This document shows positions 9,499-18,980 of a DNA stretch of 64,000 nt, in pieces. Each line of letters begins with the position of its first letter. Positions within the stretch are counted from its first letter, which is position 1. The position numbers were made by a program, and so were the translations under genes. Location of the stretch: NCBI RefSeq assembly GCF_000812565.1, contig NZ_JTAM01000003.1, forward strand, positions 186,001 to 250,000, given 5' to 3'. The DNA is from Flammeovirga sp. OC4 (lineage in GTDB: Bacteria; Bacteroidota; Bacteroidia; Cytophagales; Flammeovirgaceae). The notes beneath the pieces were generated by a model. That model searched no databases. It saw only the letters and a program-made list of their open reading frames with translations, and was not told the origin of the DNA.

Positions 9499-12400
9499 AT
9501 GTACGAAGAATACGAGGCAAAATATGTCCTAGATTATAATCCAAATGATATTGAATCTATCATTGAGGCATCAAAAAAGTATGCAAATTTGGTCATTTCA
9601 AAAAGAGGATTTAGGGACGACTATTGTGTGATTCAATTCAAGCCTTCAGAAGCAATTACAAAAGACGTATTTGCGGAGCATACTGTTCTGAGTAAACATG
9701 TGAAATCAAAGTATGGCACAACAACTGAGAACTTAGAAGATTCAATGTTGACTGAGACGCTTTTCTTTGCCAATGCATTACGATTTCCAGAATTAGAAGA
9801 AGTTGTAAAGTCAGTAGTAGAAGATGTAGTAACTTTCTCAAGGGAAACGAATGATTCTTCTGAGATGTGGATCAATTGTGAAGAGCCTTTTGCTTTAGAA
9901 TGGTTGACGTTATTTACCACGGTTTATCCACAATACGGCTATTTATTGGGAAGCTTTTTTATTCCTTATTGGGATGATGAACATATGCCTGAATCATTGG
10001 AGACACTATCTGCGTGGAGTAAACAATTCGGAATTAATTCAGATACGATCAAAGCCTACTGTTATTGTGACAACAGTTCTGCAAGGAAGGTTATGCTAGG
10101 TTTTGACATCTATGGTTATTCTTTTGAAAAAGTGGATTGTCATTTTGATTTAATTACTCATTTCAGAAATGATCCTTCCGCTTATGAATTTTTCAAAAAG
10201 ACCTTAGCAGAAAGATTTAAGGCACTTCCATTTTTACAGCATACTGATGATGAACGCTATTATATTGAAAATCCAATCAAGGAAATCGTTATTGAACTCC
10301 TCATGGTTCATCATCCAGAAGAGGAAGAGGGTTTCGATGAAGTGGAATACCTAGAGCACACTTTTGTCCATAAATCAGCGAGGGAGGAAATTGATGAAAT
10401 CACACAATACATTGAAGAAGAAAATCAGCAACCTATTGTACCTAGTCACAAAGAATATGTAGCCTACCTTCAATCCATCAAAGAAAAACGTGCACCTAAA
10501 ACCGATTTGGAAGGATGCTGGAAACCTTTTATTCTAGACTCTTTTTCTAATGGAATACAAATTTGGAACTATATCAAAATGGGTGAACAGGTGTTTGACT
10601 TTTCTGAAGTTGAAGCCATTAATCTGTATCAAAAAATCGATACACATGATAGTGATTTGATCTTACTGTTTGAGCAAGAATACATTCATAGTAATGGGGA
10701 TTTGTATGAAGACTTGGATAGAGTTTTAAAAGCTCACTTTATTCATTGGAGAAAAAAAGGAAACATCAAAAACACTGAAAAACAAATGGCTCTTCGACTC
10801 TTAGATCTTATTTTTAGATGGTTAAATAGAAAGCCTTTTGAAAATGATACACAAACAATTTTAGCAAAGCATCAGATTTGTTCTGAGCCAGAGTTTCAAT
10901 CGAGATATAAAGCACATTGGTTTTCAGAATTAGAGTTTGTATTAAATGAATTTGGAGGCTATTCGAGTACTGTAACGAGAGAACAACTTGAGAAAGGTTA
11001 TGTATTGATTGAAGAAAATCGTCAAGAGGCAATTTCACTTTTAAATCAATCATTATTTCAACAGAAAAAAAGTCGCTCGCATAAAAGTTATGGCAATGTA
11101 GAAGTAGTAGTGCTTGCTTCCTATTTAGTTCATAATGATAGAAAAAAGAAATATCAAGATGAATTAACTATAAATGCTATAAATTTCATGAATAAGCATT
11201 TATATGATGCTGTGGTGAGTGATTTAATTCGATCTATGACTTTTTCAGATTTGATTATTAAAAAAGGAGAAGTTCAAAAAGCTCCTGATTACTATCAAGA
11301 AGAACAAAGGTTGGAATATGAAAAGTTAGCAGAAGAGTATCATCTTTTTATTGAAAGTTTAAAGTCAGAAAACTTAGGTATCAAAACTTCTCAGCTATTA
11401 GAAAAACATCTGAAAATAGAGGAAGACAGCCCTATTTCGAAGGAGCAACCTCATATTGATTGGATGGATAATTTTTCTGATAAAACGCAAAAGTTGTTAG
11501 TGGCTATTCATTACATTTTTAATGAAGAGGAAATAAATCAAATCAAGGTTTTACGTTTTGTATTGAAATCAGCCTTTCAAATTGCACCTGTAAAAACAGT
11601 TCATTTCCTAGATAAGATTTACAAAGAACACCCCTATCGATACGACACTCCTCAGCAGTTTTTGAGTATGCTTGATCTATTACTCCAATTTGGTCTTACT
11701 GAAGAAGGATATTGGGGATACGCAATGGAACAGTTTTATCATTCTTCAAATCCTGAGGATAGTATTGAGTACAAGGAAATGTTGTGTATTTGGCAAGGCA
11801 CAAGAAACATGGCATTCAGTGTGAAATGTGAATGTACACCTCATCAATATAACCTTACTAAAGGCATTCAAAAACTTCCTTTTAGACTTCAAAATAAACT
11901 ATTAGCTGAAGCAAAAAAGGTGATTGGAGATGCACCTTTAGAGGTCAATTATAAAAAATCGATTGTAGATTATTTTGACCGTAAACTTCAAAAGGAGTTT
12001 ATCTTCGAAGACTATCCAATCTATTTTAAGAATAGGCTTGAAGGGGAAAAAACCTTTTGTGAGTACATCAAATGGGATACTTGGCAACAGCATAAGGAGT
12101 TGTTGCAAACCATTATAAAAGATATTAATATCGAATATGAGGATGAGCTTAACCCAAAAGAAGCCCAAGAGGAATTATGGAAGATCAAGGGGTGGCGTTA
12201 TATTATTCTTCAAAAAAATGGAGAAAATCTAACTCCTATTTATGGTGAGCGAGTACTATCGTTATTGCAACAAGGGTTTGATCAAGAGAATATTTATTAT
12301 GCTCACACGCATTGTATAATCATTGATCAAAATTGCCCTGCCGATTATATAGAGGAATTACTGTCTTCTGACATGAGATTCAATCATGAAGAGATATGGC

Positions 12401-13326
12401 GAAACAGTATCAAGTCATTTTTACTTTACGGCGGGGACAAAGAAAAAGTGGAACTGATTAGTCAATATGGAATCGATAAATGGAGATTTAATCAAGAGGA
12501 TGATTATTCAGAAACTTCAATTAAAGACCTTTTTGATCATCTCCCTGATGCGTTACAAAAAAGAGTGCTCTATTTACTAGGCTGTATTTCTGAGGAGGCT
12601 TTGGTGCTTCATCTTAAAAAATCACCTCAAGAATATTACGAGTTACTGGAAATGAGTAAGGTAGATTATTCAACCATTTTCAGATACTTTTTATCTCAAA
12701 CAAAACTATCCAATCCGAATATTTATCTACAAATATTCAAACAAACAGATGGTGTTCCATTAATCGAAAGCGAAAAAACTGAGATTAAAATTCCGATGCT
12801 TTCCATCATGTCCCATCTTCCAAAATACTACCAATATATCATTTCTTTGGAAAATAGTAGCTCTACTAAAATCAAAGAACATGCGAAGATGTTGATTGAG
12901 AAATATCAATTGAAAGAGAAGGTCATTGAATACGTTATCGTGGATTTCGGCATTTACAAAATGCTGGGAAATACTGATGAAGGAGGAGAACGTAAAATAG
13001 CGAATGAACCTGTTCTATTAGAAGAAACTGACCAAATATCAGCGAAAATCAATCAGTATATCGGTCTACGATTTACAGTAAAAAATCATGATAAGGCTCC
13101 AAAGATTTGTCAGCATATGGTTCACATTAATCATCCAATTAAAGATGAGAATGGACAGATTTCCTACACTCAAACTTCATGGAGGCAAAACGGGTTAAGC
13201 AATTCTAATATTTTCTTGGGATGGTACTTTGAAAGTGAAGAGGAAGTAATTGAAGGGGAATATAAGATGAGTACTTTGGATGAAGAAGGGAATTTGTTGG
13301 TGAGTAAGAGTTTTAGTGTTTTATAA
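9499..13326 (+). CDS. Giant DUF3859-like protein, paralogue of the 1383-aa protein
   Basis: 1275 aa, cytosolic, acidic and mainly helical. It is a diverged paralogue of the protein encoded at 4559: both have IPYWDD/E, an IKAY-x-YCDN block, a NG-x-QIW-x-Y block and the same domain order. The C-terminal ~110 residues are DUF3859-like (IGLRFTV, MVHINHPIKDENG, SWRQNG, FLGWYFESEEEV, EGEYKM, SKSFSVL). It ends with that domain and lacks the extra immunity-like tail of its neighbour. The middle is probably helical-repeat scaffold. No enzymatic motif is visible. It is followed by a strong terminator at 13333 and then by convergent nuclease genes. Function unknown. Confidence 0.85.
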   Translation: MYEEYEAKYVLDYNPNDIESIIEASKKYANLVISKRGFRDDYCVIQFKPSEAITKDVFAEHTVLSKHVKSKYGTTTENLEDSMLTETLFFANALRFPELEEVVKSVVEDVVTFSRETNDSSEMWINCEEPFALEWLTLFTTVYPQYGYLLGSFFIPYWDDEHMPESLETLSAWSKQFGINSDTIKAYCYCDNSSARKVMLGFDIYGYSFEKVDCHFDLITHFRNDPSAYEFFKKTLAERFKALPFLQHTDDERYYIENPIKEIVIELLMVHHPEEEEGFDEVEYLEHTFVHKSAREEIDEITQYIEEENQQPIVPSHKEYVAYLQSIKEKRAPKTDLEGCWKPFILDSFSNGIQIWNYIKMGEQVFDFSEVEAINLYQKIDTHDSDLILLFEQEYIHSNGDLYEDLDRVLKAHFIHWRKKGNIKNTEKQMALRLLDLIFRWLNRKPFENDTQTILAKHQICSEPEFQSRYKAHWFSELEFVLNEFGGYSSTVTREQLEKGYVLIEENRQEAISLLNQSLFQQKKSRSHKSYGNVEVVVLASYLVHNDRKKKYQDELTINAINFMNKHLYDAVVSDLIRSMTFSDLIIKKGEVQKAPDYYQEEQRLEYEKLAEEYHLFIESLKSENLGIKTSQLLEKHLKIEEDSPISKEQPHIDWMDNFSDKTQKLLVAIHYIFNEEEINQIKVLRFVLKSAFQIAPVKTVHFLDKIYKEHPYRYDTPQQFLSMLDLLLQFGLTEEGYWGYAMEQFYHSSNPEDSIEYKEMLCIWQGTRNMAFSVKCECTPHQYNLTKGIQKLPFRLQNKLLAEAKKVIGDAPLEVNYKKSIVDYFDRKLQKEFIFEDYPIYFKNRLEGEKTFCEYIKWDTWQQHKELLQTIIKDINIEYEDELNPKEAQEELWKIKGWRYIILQKNGENLTPIYGERVLSLLQQGFDQENIYYAHTHCIIIDQNCPADYIEELLSSDMRFNHEEIWRNSIKSFLLYGGDKEKVELISQYGIDKWRFNQEDDYSETSIKDLFDHLPDALQKRVLYLLGCISEEALVLHLKKSPQEYYELLEMSKVDYSTIFRYFLSQTKLSNPNIYLQIFKQTDGVPLIESEKTEIKIPMLSIMSHLPKYYQYIISLENSSSTKIKEHAKMLIEKYQLKEKVIEYVIVDFGIYKMLGNTDEGGERKIANEPVLLEETDQISAKINQYIGLRFTVKNHDKAPKICQHMVHINHPIKDENGQISYTQTSWRQNGLSNSNIFLGWYFESEEEVIEGEYKMSTLDEEGNLLVSKSFSVL

Positions 13327-13332
13327 TTTTAT

Positions 13333-13390
13333 CCCCATCATTACAATCATTCATATATTTGTTTATTTTATTTAATGATGGGGTATTTTT
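13333..13390 (+). terminator. Rho-independent terminator after the 1275-aa gene
   Basis: Stem CCCCATCATTA (13333-13343) pairs perfectly with TAATGATGGGG (13373-13383), with a 29-nt loop and then TATTTTTTC. It lies 7 nt after the stop codon and separates the giant gene from the convergent nuclease gene. Confidence 0.8.
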
Positions 13391-13406
13391 TCTAGTTTTT
13401 TTAAAA

Positions 13407-14267
13407 CTAAAGTGATTCGATCTGAGGAATTGTCAACCCCGTATTTTTAGCTATTATTTCATAAGGAACTCCGTCTTTCTTTAATCCTTTGGCAATAGCG
13501 ATATTTCGTTCTTCAATTAATTTAAATTCGGCATCAGCTTTTAAAGTAAAAAGTCGGCTTGCTTCATCTCTTAAATTCTTTAGGTGTAGTTTATATTTTG
13601 CTTGTTCATCTTCAGATAGTTGATCTACACGAAGTAGTTCTTTTGCTTGAAGTAATCCTTTGGCCTTAAATTCTTCTTTGATTTCGTTGTTTTTGAAATA
13701 GTATATCCACTCATCTAAAGTATCTCGAGCCACATCATCAAACTGATTTACTTTAATGACATAATACTCTGGAAATAAATCAGAAGGTGTTACGTTACTT
13801 CCCATTAGCATTTTTTGTTTTGCTGATAATTCCAAGCTATCCTTTTTATGAATACCTAAAAAATGCGTTTTCCCATGATAAACATAATCTTCACCTTGAC
13901 CTAGATCAAAATAGACAATATTTACAGAATAAACTTTTTTGACTTGTTTATAAGATTCACCTAAAGAAATATATTCAGTTACAGCTTTAGAAGAACCATA
14001 AATCATACGTTGGAAATAATCATATTCCAATTGGTTTTGCACCTCAATGATAACAAGTTCTCCCTTGGCATTCTTCACAAGAATATCGACTCTATTGTAT
14101 TTATCGATTTCGATTTGTTGATTACTTTCACTTTCGAGAATACTCTCAATTACTATATCTTCTTTCATTAATTCAGAAAGAAAACCCTCTAAAACAGTGT
14201 AATCAGCTTTATTTCTCAAAAGGCGTTTCATTGCCCAATCAAATCGAATCAAATTCCTGTTAGCCAT
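13407..14267 (-). CDS. Rpn family PD-(D/E)XK nuclease (PDDEXK_2), copy 1
   Basis: 286 aa of the Rpn/PDDEXK_2 family, often annotated as transposase but better described as recombination-promoting nuclease. The catalytic core is visible: the D of NRVDILVKN, and IIEVQNQ, where the usual E-x-K is E-x-Q as is normal in this family, followed by YFQRMIYGSSK. The C-terminal helical tail ends in a short helix-turn-helix-like segment (IIAKNTGLTIPQIESL). A close homologue is encoded at 28180 in the same orientation. It probably acts in the cytoplasm as a non-specific or weakly specific endonuclease. No terminal repeats that would make it a mobile element were found. Confidence 0.9.
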   Translation of the reverse strand: MANRNLIRFDWAMKRLLRNKADYTVLEGFLSELMKEDIVIESILESESNQQIEIDKYNRVDILVKNAKGELVIIEVQNQLEYDYFQRMIYGSSKAVTEYISLGESYKQVKKVYSVNIVYFDLGQGEDYVYHGKTHFLGIHKKDSLELSAKQKMLMGSNVTPSDLFPEYYVIKVNQFDDVARDTLDEWIYYFKNNEIKEEFKAKGLLQAKELLRVDQLSEDEQAKYKLHLKNLRDEASRLFTLKADAEFKLIEERNIAIAKGLKKDGVPYEIIAKNTGLTIPQIESL

Positions 14268-14374
14268 AACTTTATCTTTTAGTTCAATTTTATCCCCACA
14301 AAGTAAAACTTATCAAAGTTATTATCAAAAATAATAATTCAACTCTACTTACTACTTATAATACAATAACAAAA

Positions 14375-14404
14375 AAGGATCGAGCAACAAACTGCTCGAT
14401 CCTT
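14375..14404 (-). terminator. Terminator of the acetyl-CoA synthetase gene
   Basis: A perfect 12-bp stem AAGGATCGAGCA / TGCTCGATCCTT (14375-14386 with 14393-14404) and a 6-nt loop. On the minus strand it is followed by a run of T, as expected for a terminator of the gene ending at 14437. Confidence 0.9.
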
Positions 14405-14436
14405 AAAATTATATATTCGTATTTAGTATTCTAACA

Positions 14437-16362
14437 TTACGCTTTTACGCCATCGTCTTTTACTACACCTTCTTTGATTGCTTCCACAATTGAAGGATCT
14501 AGTAGTGTTGAAGTATCACCGAAGTTGTCAGTCTGACCTTCAGCAACTTTTCTTAAGATACGACGCATAATTTTACCTGATCTCGTCTTCGGTAAACCTC
14601 TTACGATTTGAACCTTATCAGGTCTAGCGATCTTACCAATTTTGTCAATCACCACTTCAAGAATTTGTTCTTTCAGTTCAGTAATTGTGCTTACTTCTAA
14701 CTCTGCTGAGTCACAAACTACATAAGCGTAGATGCCTTGACCTTTGATATCATGAGGATAACCCACTACTGCAGATTCAACTACTGCATTGTGCATATTG
14801 ATTGCATTTTCAACTTCTGCAGTTCCTAATCTGTGACCTGATACGTTCATTACATCATCCACACGACCAAGAATTCTGTAGTAACCGTCCTCATCACGAC
14901 GACAACCGTCACCTGTGAAGTATAATCCTTTGAAAGTAGAGAAGTAAGTCGTCTTACAACGTTCGTGATCACCCCAAGTCGTTCTCAACATTGAAGGCCA
15001 AGGGTATTTCACACAAAGGTTTCCTTCTACTCCTTTTCCTTCAATCTCATTACCTTCTCCATCCACTAAAACAGGCTGAATACCTGGTAATGGTAGCGTA
15101 GCATAGGTTGGTTTAGTAGGAATAACGCCTGCTATAGGTGATATCATGATGCCCCCCGTTTCCGTTTGCCACCAAGTATCCACAATCGGGCATCTTCCTT
15201 TACCAATATGTTGGTGATACCACTCCCAAGCTTCACGGTTGATCGGTTCCCCTACCGTACCTAAAACTCTTAAGCTGTCTAATTTATATAACTCTACATA
15301 CTCCAAACCTTGAGCCATCAGTGCTCTAATTGCGGTAGGTGCTGTGTAGAAAATGTTTACTTTTAATCGATCTACAACTCTCCAAAAACGGCCTGCATCA
15401 GGGAAAGTAGGAACACCTTCAAACATTACTGAAGTCGCACCTTCCAATAAAGGTCCGTAAACAATGTAAGAGTGACCTGTAATCCAACCAATATCGGCAG
15501 TACACCAATACACATCATTTTCTTGGTATTGGAATACATTTCTGAATGAGTACCAAGTGTAGACCATGTAGCCACCTGTTGAGTGTACTACACCTTTAGG
15601 CTTTCCTGTTGATCCTGAAGTATATAAAATAAATAATGGATCTTCTGAATCCATCACTTCTGGATCACAAACTGTTGGTACTGATTTGATTTCATCGTGC
15701 CAATACACATCACGTTCTGGATCCATTTTCACGTCTCCGCCAGTACGTTGGTACACGATTACTTTGTCTACATCTGGGCATTGGAACAATGCTTCATCTG
15801 CAATTTGCTTTAGCTCTACCACTTTGTTACCACGAGGACCTTGGTCGGCAGTAATCAAAATTTTAGCTCCTGCATCATTGATTCTATCCGCTAATGCTTG
15901 AGCCGAGAAACCTCCGAAAATTACAGAGTGAATCGCTCCAATTCTAGCGCATGCCAAAACAGCAATGGCTAATTCAGGGACCATTGGCATGTAAAGACAT
16001 ACTCTGTCTCCTTTACCAACTCCGTTTCTTTTTAAAACGTTGGCAAAAAGACATACTTGCTCGTGTAGTTCACGATAAGAAAAGATTCTGTCTTTTTCAT
16101 GTGGATCATTGGCAACCCAATGAATCGCTGTTTTGTCACCTCTAGATAGTAAGTGACGATCCAAGCAGTTTTCGGTGATGTTCAGCTTACCATTCGTAAA
16201 CCAACTAACATTGTAATTGTCGAAATCATGTTCAACTGTCTTGTCCCATTTCTTTCTCCATACAAATTGTTCCGCTACTTCTGACCAAAAGCGTTCAGGT
16301 TCGCTCACGCTGCGTCTATAGGCTACAGCGTAGTCTTCTAAGTTGTTAATTCTGCTAATCAT
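14437..16362 (-). CDS. acs: Acetyl-CoA synthetase (AMP-forming)
   Basis: 641 aa, full length for this enzyme. It activates acetate with ATP to acetyl-AMP and then acetyl-CoA, feeding acetate into the TCA cycle. Diagnostic motifs are the P-loop-like YTSGSTGKPKGVVH, the adenylate-binding TWWQTETGG, the DVMNVSGHRLGTAEVE hinge region and the C-terminal PKTRSGKIMRR with the catalytic lysine K597, the site regulated by acetylation in many bacteria. The gene stands alone with its own terminator. Codon use looks more biased than that of its neighbours, as expected for a well-expressed metabolic gene. Confidence 0.98.
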   Translation of the reverse strand: MISRINNLEDYAVAYRRSVSEPERFWSEVAEQFVWRKKWDKTVEHDFDNYNVSWFTNGKLNITENCLDRHLLSRGDKTAIHWVANDPHEKDRIFSYRELHEQVCLFANVLKRNGVGKGDRVCLYMPMVPELAIAVLACARIGAIHSVIFGGFSAQALADRINDAGAKILITADQGPRGNKVVELKQIADEALFQCPDVDKVIVYQRTGGDVKMDPERDVYWHDEIKSVPTVCDPEVMDSEDPLFILYTSGSTGKPKGVVHSTGGYMVYTWYSFRNVFQYQENDVYWCTADIGWITGHSYIVYGPLLEGATSVMFEGVPTFPDAGRFWRVVDRLKVNIFYTAPTAIRALMAQGLEYVELYKLDSLRVLGTVGEPINREAWEWYHQHIGKGRCPIVDTWWQTETGGIMISPIAGVIPTKPTYATLPLPGIQPVLVDGEGNEIEGKGVEGNLCVKYPWPSMLRTTWGDHERCKTTYFSTFKGLYFTGDGCRRDEDGYYRILGRVDDVMNVSGHRLGTAEVENAINMHNAVVESAVVGYPHDIKGQGIYAYVVCDSAELEVSTITELKEQILEVVIDKIGKIARPDKVQIVRGLPKTRSGKIMRRILRKVAEGQTDNFGDTSTLLDPSIVEAIKEGVVKDDGVKA

Positions 16363-16519
16363 TAATGTCGTAAAGTTTGAGTAATAGACTTATGTTATTT
16401 CAGTAGGTGTAATACTGAAACTCATCAATGTAAAGTCTAAGTGTTTAAAATTATTACTGAAGTTTTCGGCTTTGAATATAGATATTGAGAATTAAAAAAA
16501 TGGAATTTAAATATACCTC

Positions 16520-16534
16520 TGCTAAATAAGTATA
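16520..16534. repeat. Left copy of 15-bp inverted repeat flanking the InsA-like gene
   Basis: TGCTAAATAAGTATA, the exact reverse complement of 17010-17024. It ends 1 nt before the stop codon of the InsA-like gene. It may be a terminal inverted repeat of a small element or a binding site of the encoded DNA-binding protein. Confidence 0.7.
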
Positions 16535-16535
16535 G

Positions 16536-16958
16536 TTATTTTCTATTACTCCAAGAAATGACCATGTACTTATCTCCTACCTGAGTAATGACAGAAGACC
16601 CACTTTCAAGATTTTCTCTATTGATAATATAGGTCAATAATTCACTGTGATTCATTAATTGATAAGAAGGTGCATAGGCATCTGTCTCCAAACGCGGAAT
16701 ATTATATTTCTTCACCCAATTCATCACTGAGACATGACTGACCCCCAATATTCTTTCAATTTCTCTAAAACTCACACCTTCCAAGTATAGTTGAAGTGCT
16801 TTGATCACATACTTCCGCTCGACCTCTCTCCCTTTTTTAGGAACTGAAAAATTATAGTTGCAACTCTTGCATTTGTAGCGTTGATTTCCTTTCACAAAAC
16901 CGCTCTTAATGAAGGAATTACTATCACATTTTGGGCATGACAATTCTGATATTTTCAT
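16536..16958 (-). CDS. InsA-like zinc-ribbon/HTH DNA-binding protein (IS1-type, possibly domesticated)
   Basis: 140 aa. Residues 8-38 form a zinc ribbon with two CxxC pairs (SCPKC and YKCKSC). Residues about 45-90 form the helix-turn-helix typical of IS1-family InsA (VERKYVIKALQLYLEG, FREIERILGVSHVSVMNWVKKY). The C-terminal 50 residues are not transposase: there is no DDE catalytic domain and no downstream insB-like frame. The gene is bracketed by a 15-bp perfect inverted repeat. Such stand-alone InsA-like proteins may act as transcription factors. Either a solitary IS fragment or a domesticated regulator is possible. Confidence 0.8.
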   Translation of the reverse strand: MKISELSCPKCDSNSFIKSGFVKGNQRYKCKSCNYNFSVPKKGREVERKYVIKALQLYLEGVSFREIERILGVSHVSVMNWVKKYNIPRLETDAYAPSYQLMNHSELLTYIINRENLESGSSVITQVGDKYMVISWSNRK

Positions 16959-17372
16959 AAAATGAATGGATATTTCTGTATTAATAGTTGTTTGTAGTAT
17001 GTAATTAAATATACTTATTTAGCATACCTATACTTATTTACCAAAATTCATGTACAAAATACACTTTTTATTTATTTTTAACAGATTTAAACACTTAAAT
17101 AGAATTCCTATTCCAATCCATTTTCAAGAATAATTACTTATCGATATATCAAAAAATGATTGCTTATGTTGATGAATTTCGCTTGATCAGTACATTAGTT
17201 TATCAACATTACAATCGCCCTTCAATTTATAATGGAAGTTATGCGACATTTTTATGATAAATTTGACAATCACAAAAGACGCATGTATAAAAATTGATGA
17301 TTCAACCTTCATTTTTTAAAATTGATAAATGTAAAAAAAAGCTTAAATTGATCATTCAACTATTTTTTTAAT
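16959..17372. other. 414-bp AT-rich intergenic region
   Basis: No gene. The part next to the InsA-like gene holds repeated TATACTTATTTA motifs (see 17010-17040). The rest is AT-rich without a convincing TAnnTTTG box. The promoters of the InsA-like gene (minus) and of the lipoprotein operon (plus) must both lie here. Confidence 0.6.
17010..17040. promoter_or_regulatory. Tandem TATACTTATTTA motifs upstream of the InsA-like gene
   Basis: TATACTTATTTAGCA at 17010-17024 and TATACTTATTTA at 17029-17040 are direct repeats 19 bp apart, in front of the InsA-like gene. The first is also the right arm of the 15-bp inverted repeat whose left arm is at 16520. The arrangement suits a dimeric or multimeric DNA-binding protein, with autoregulation as the simplest reading. 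Confidence 0.5.
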
Positions 17373-18980
17373 ATGAAGCTTCTAGCACTCTTAAATGTAC
17401 TGTTAATAACATTGTGTCTAATTTCTTGTGGTTTTAATCCTAGTGATTTTAATGATGTAGGAATTAAACCTCTGGAATCAAAGTCAATTGCGATTCCTTT
17501 ATTGGACGGTAATGTAGAACTGGTGAATTTGTTAGACAGTTTGGATCGCTCTAGCTTACATACTGATGTCACTCCTTGGTATTTGGAATATAAATCTTGG
17601 GAGACGCAAGCTCAAAAAGACACCATTAAGCCGCTCATCACTGGAAAGGATATTTTGAATGATCCGTCTTTTAAATTACAAACAGGACTCTCTGTTCCTC
17701 TACTGGCTTCCTTTGAAAATATCATTCTCACTAAAGAGGTAATTATTCCTGTTACCACTGTTAATCCTTTTTTTGATGTCAATGTATTAGAAGTAGCAAA
17801 AGGTGAATTCGTTGCTTCATTTATCAATAAAGCAGATGTTTTATCTTTTTTTTCGATTGAACTCATTCAATACAACAACAGTAACGACACCACCATCCTC
17901 GATCAGGCAGGGTTTCTGATGCAACCCAACGTTAGTGCTGAACTAAAATTAGAAATCATCAATTCAGAGGTAAATACTTCTTCTGGTATCAGCACTGCTT
18001 TACGTCTAAAAAATGCGGTAAGTGGACAAAACGCTCCCTATACAGTAGCTCCATCGCCCAATCAAGGTATTCAAATTAATGAAGTAGGTGGTTTACATTT
18101 TACTCCATTTGTAGATATTGATCTTGATATACCCATCGCTGAGAAATCGATGGACATCAATATTTTTGAAAATTCGTTAGAAGGTGGCAGTGTCACTTTA
18201 TCAGAATTTCAGTTGGATATTGTTTCCTATAACACATTTGGATTGGATATTTTTGCTGGAAATATTGAGGTTTTGGCTCAAAGCTCTATTGATGACTCAC
18301 TTGTCCCTATTGTATTTTCTTCCTCTGAAATTGGGAGACCAAGAAATCAATTGAACGAAAAAATAGACACTCTTACTTTCCTAAAGCCAGAAGCCGCCTT
18401 AGACGTCAAGCCCAATAAATTGATAATGAGAGGTGATCTACAAATTCAGATGAGGAAAGGAGTTGACTATTATGTAGAAGACGATTCTTATATAAAAGAA
18501 CAATTTATCGCTAAAATACCCTTTGAAATAGGAATGGATAATGTCACCTTTTCTACTTCAATACTCAGAGTACAAGATTTTCAAGAAAGTATAAATAGCA
18601 TTGACTCTGCCACGATACTTCTTGGGGTAGAAAATCACTTCCCAATGAGTGGTGTGTTATCCATCTACACCAAAGATGCGATTGATGACGAGACTCCTTA
18701 TCAGATTGATTTAAGTTCTGAAATGAATCAAAATGATTTTGTATTTATGAAATCAGCTGCTATTGATGCCAATAATCAAGTGGTTGCTCCTACCACACTA
18801 CAAAGTACTTTCAGAATTACAAAAGAAGATGCTCAAAGATTAGTTGATGCAAAATACATATATATAGAAGGGAGGTTTAGTACACCTGATGGAAAAATTG
18901 TACCTTTCCTTCCAGGGCAACGCCTACTCCTTAAAGCGGGTATTTTTGCTTCTATAACGCTATCTCCTGATGATTTATAA
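17373..18980 (+). CDS. Lipoprotein of unknown function, partner of DUF5723 protein
   Basis: 535 aa. A lipoprotein signal peptide ends in the lipobox LISC with the lipidated cysteine C19. The mature protein is beta-rich and acidic, without catalytic motifs that I recognise. The last 11 nt overlap the start of the next gene, an outer-membrane DUF5723 protein, so the two are translationally coupled and likely work together at the outer membrane. The ATG at 17373 begins a typical signal peptide and no better start lies upstream. Function unknown. Confidence 0.85.
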   Translation: MKLLALLNVLLITLCLISCGFNPSDFNDVGIKPLESKSIAIPLLDGNVELVNLLDSLDRSSLHTDVTPWYLEYKSWETQAQKDTIKPLITGKDILNDPSFKLQTGLSVPLLASFENIILTKEVIIPVTTVNPFFDVNVLEVAKGEFVASFINKADVLSFFSIELIQYNNSNDTTILDQAGFLMQPNVSAELKLEIINSEVNTSSGISTALRLKNAVSGQNAPYTVAPSPNQGIQINEVGGLHFTPFVDIDLDIPIAEKSMDINIFENSLEGGSVTLSEFQLDIVSYNTFGLDIFAGNIEVLAQSSIDDSLVPIVFSSSEIGRPRNQLNEKIDTLTFLKPEAALDVKPNKLIMRGDLQIQMRKGVDYYVEDDSYIKEQFIAKIPFEIGMDNVTFSTSILRVQDFQESINSIDSATILLGVENHFPMSGVLSIYTKDAIDDETPYQIDLSSEMNQNDFVFMKSAAIDANNQVVAPTTLQSTFRITKEDAQRLVDAKYIYIEGRFSTPDGKIVPFLPGQRLLLKAGIFASITLSPDDL

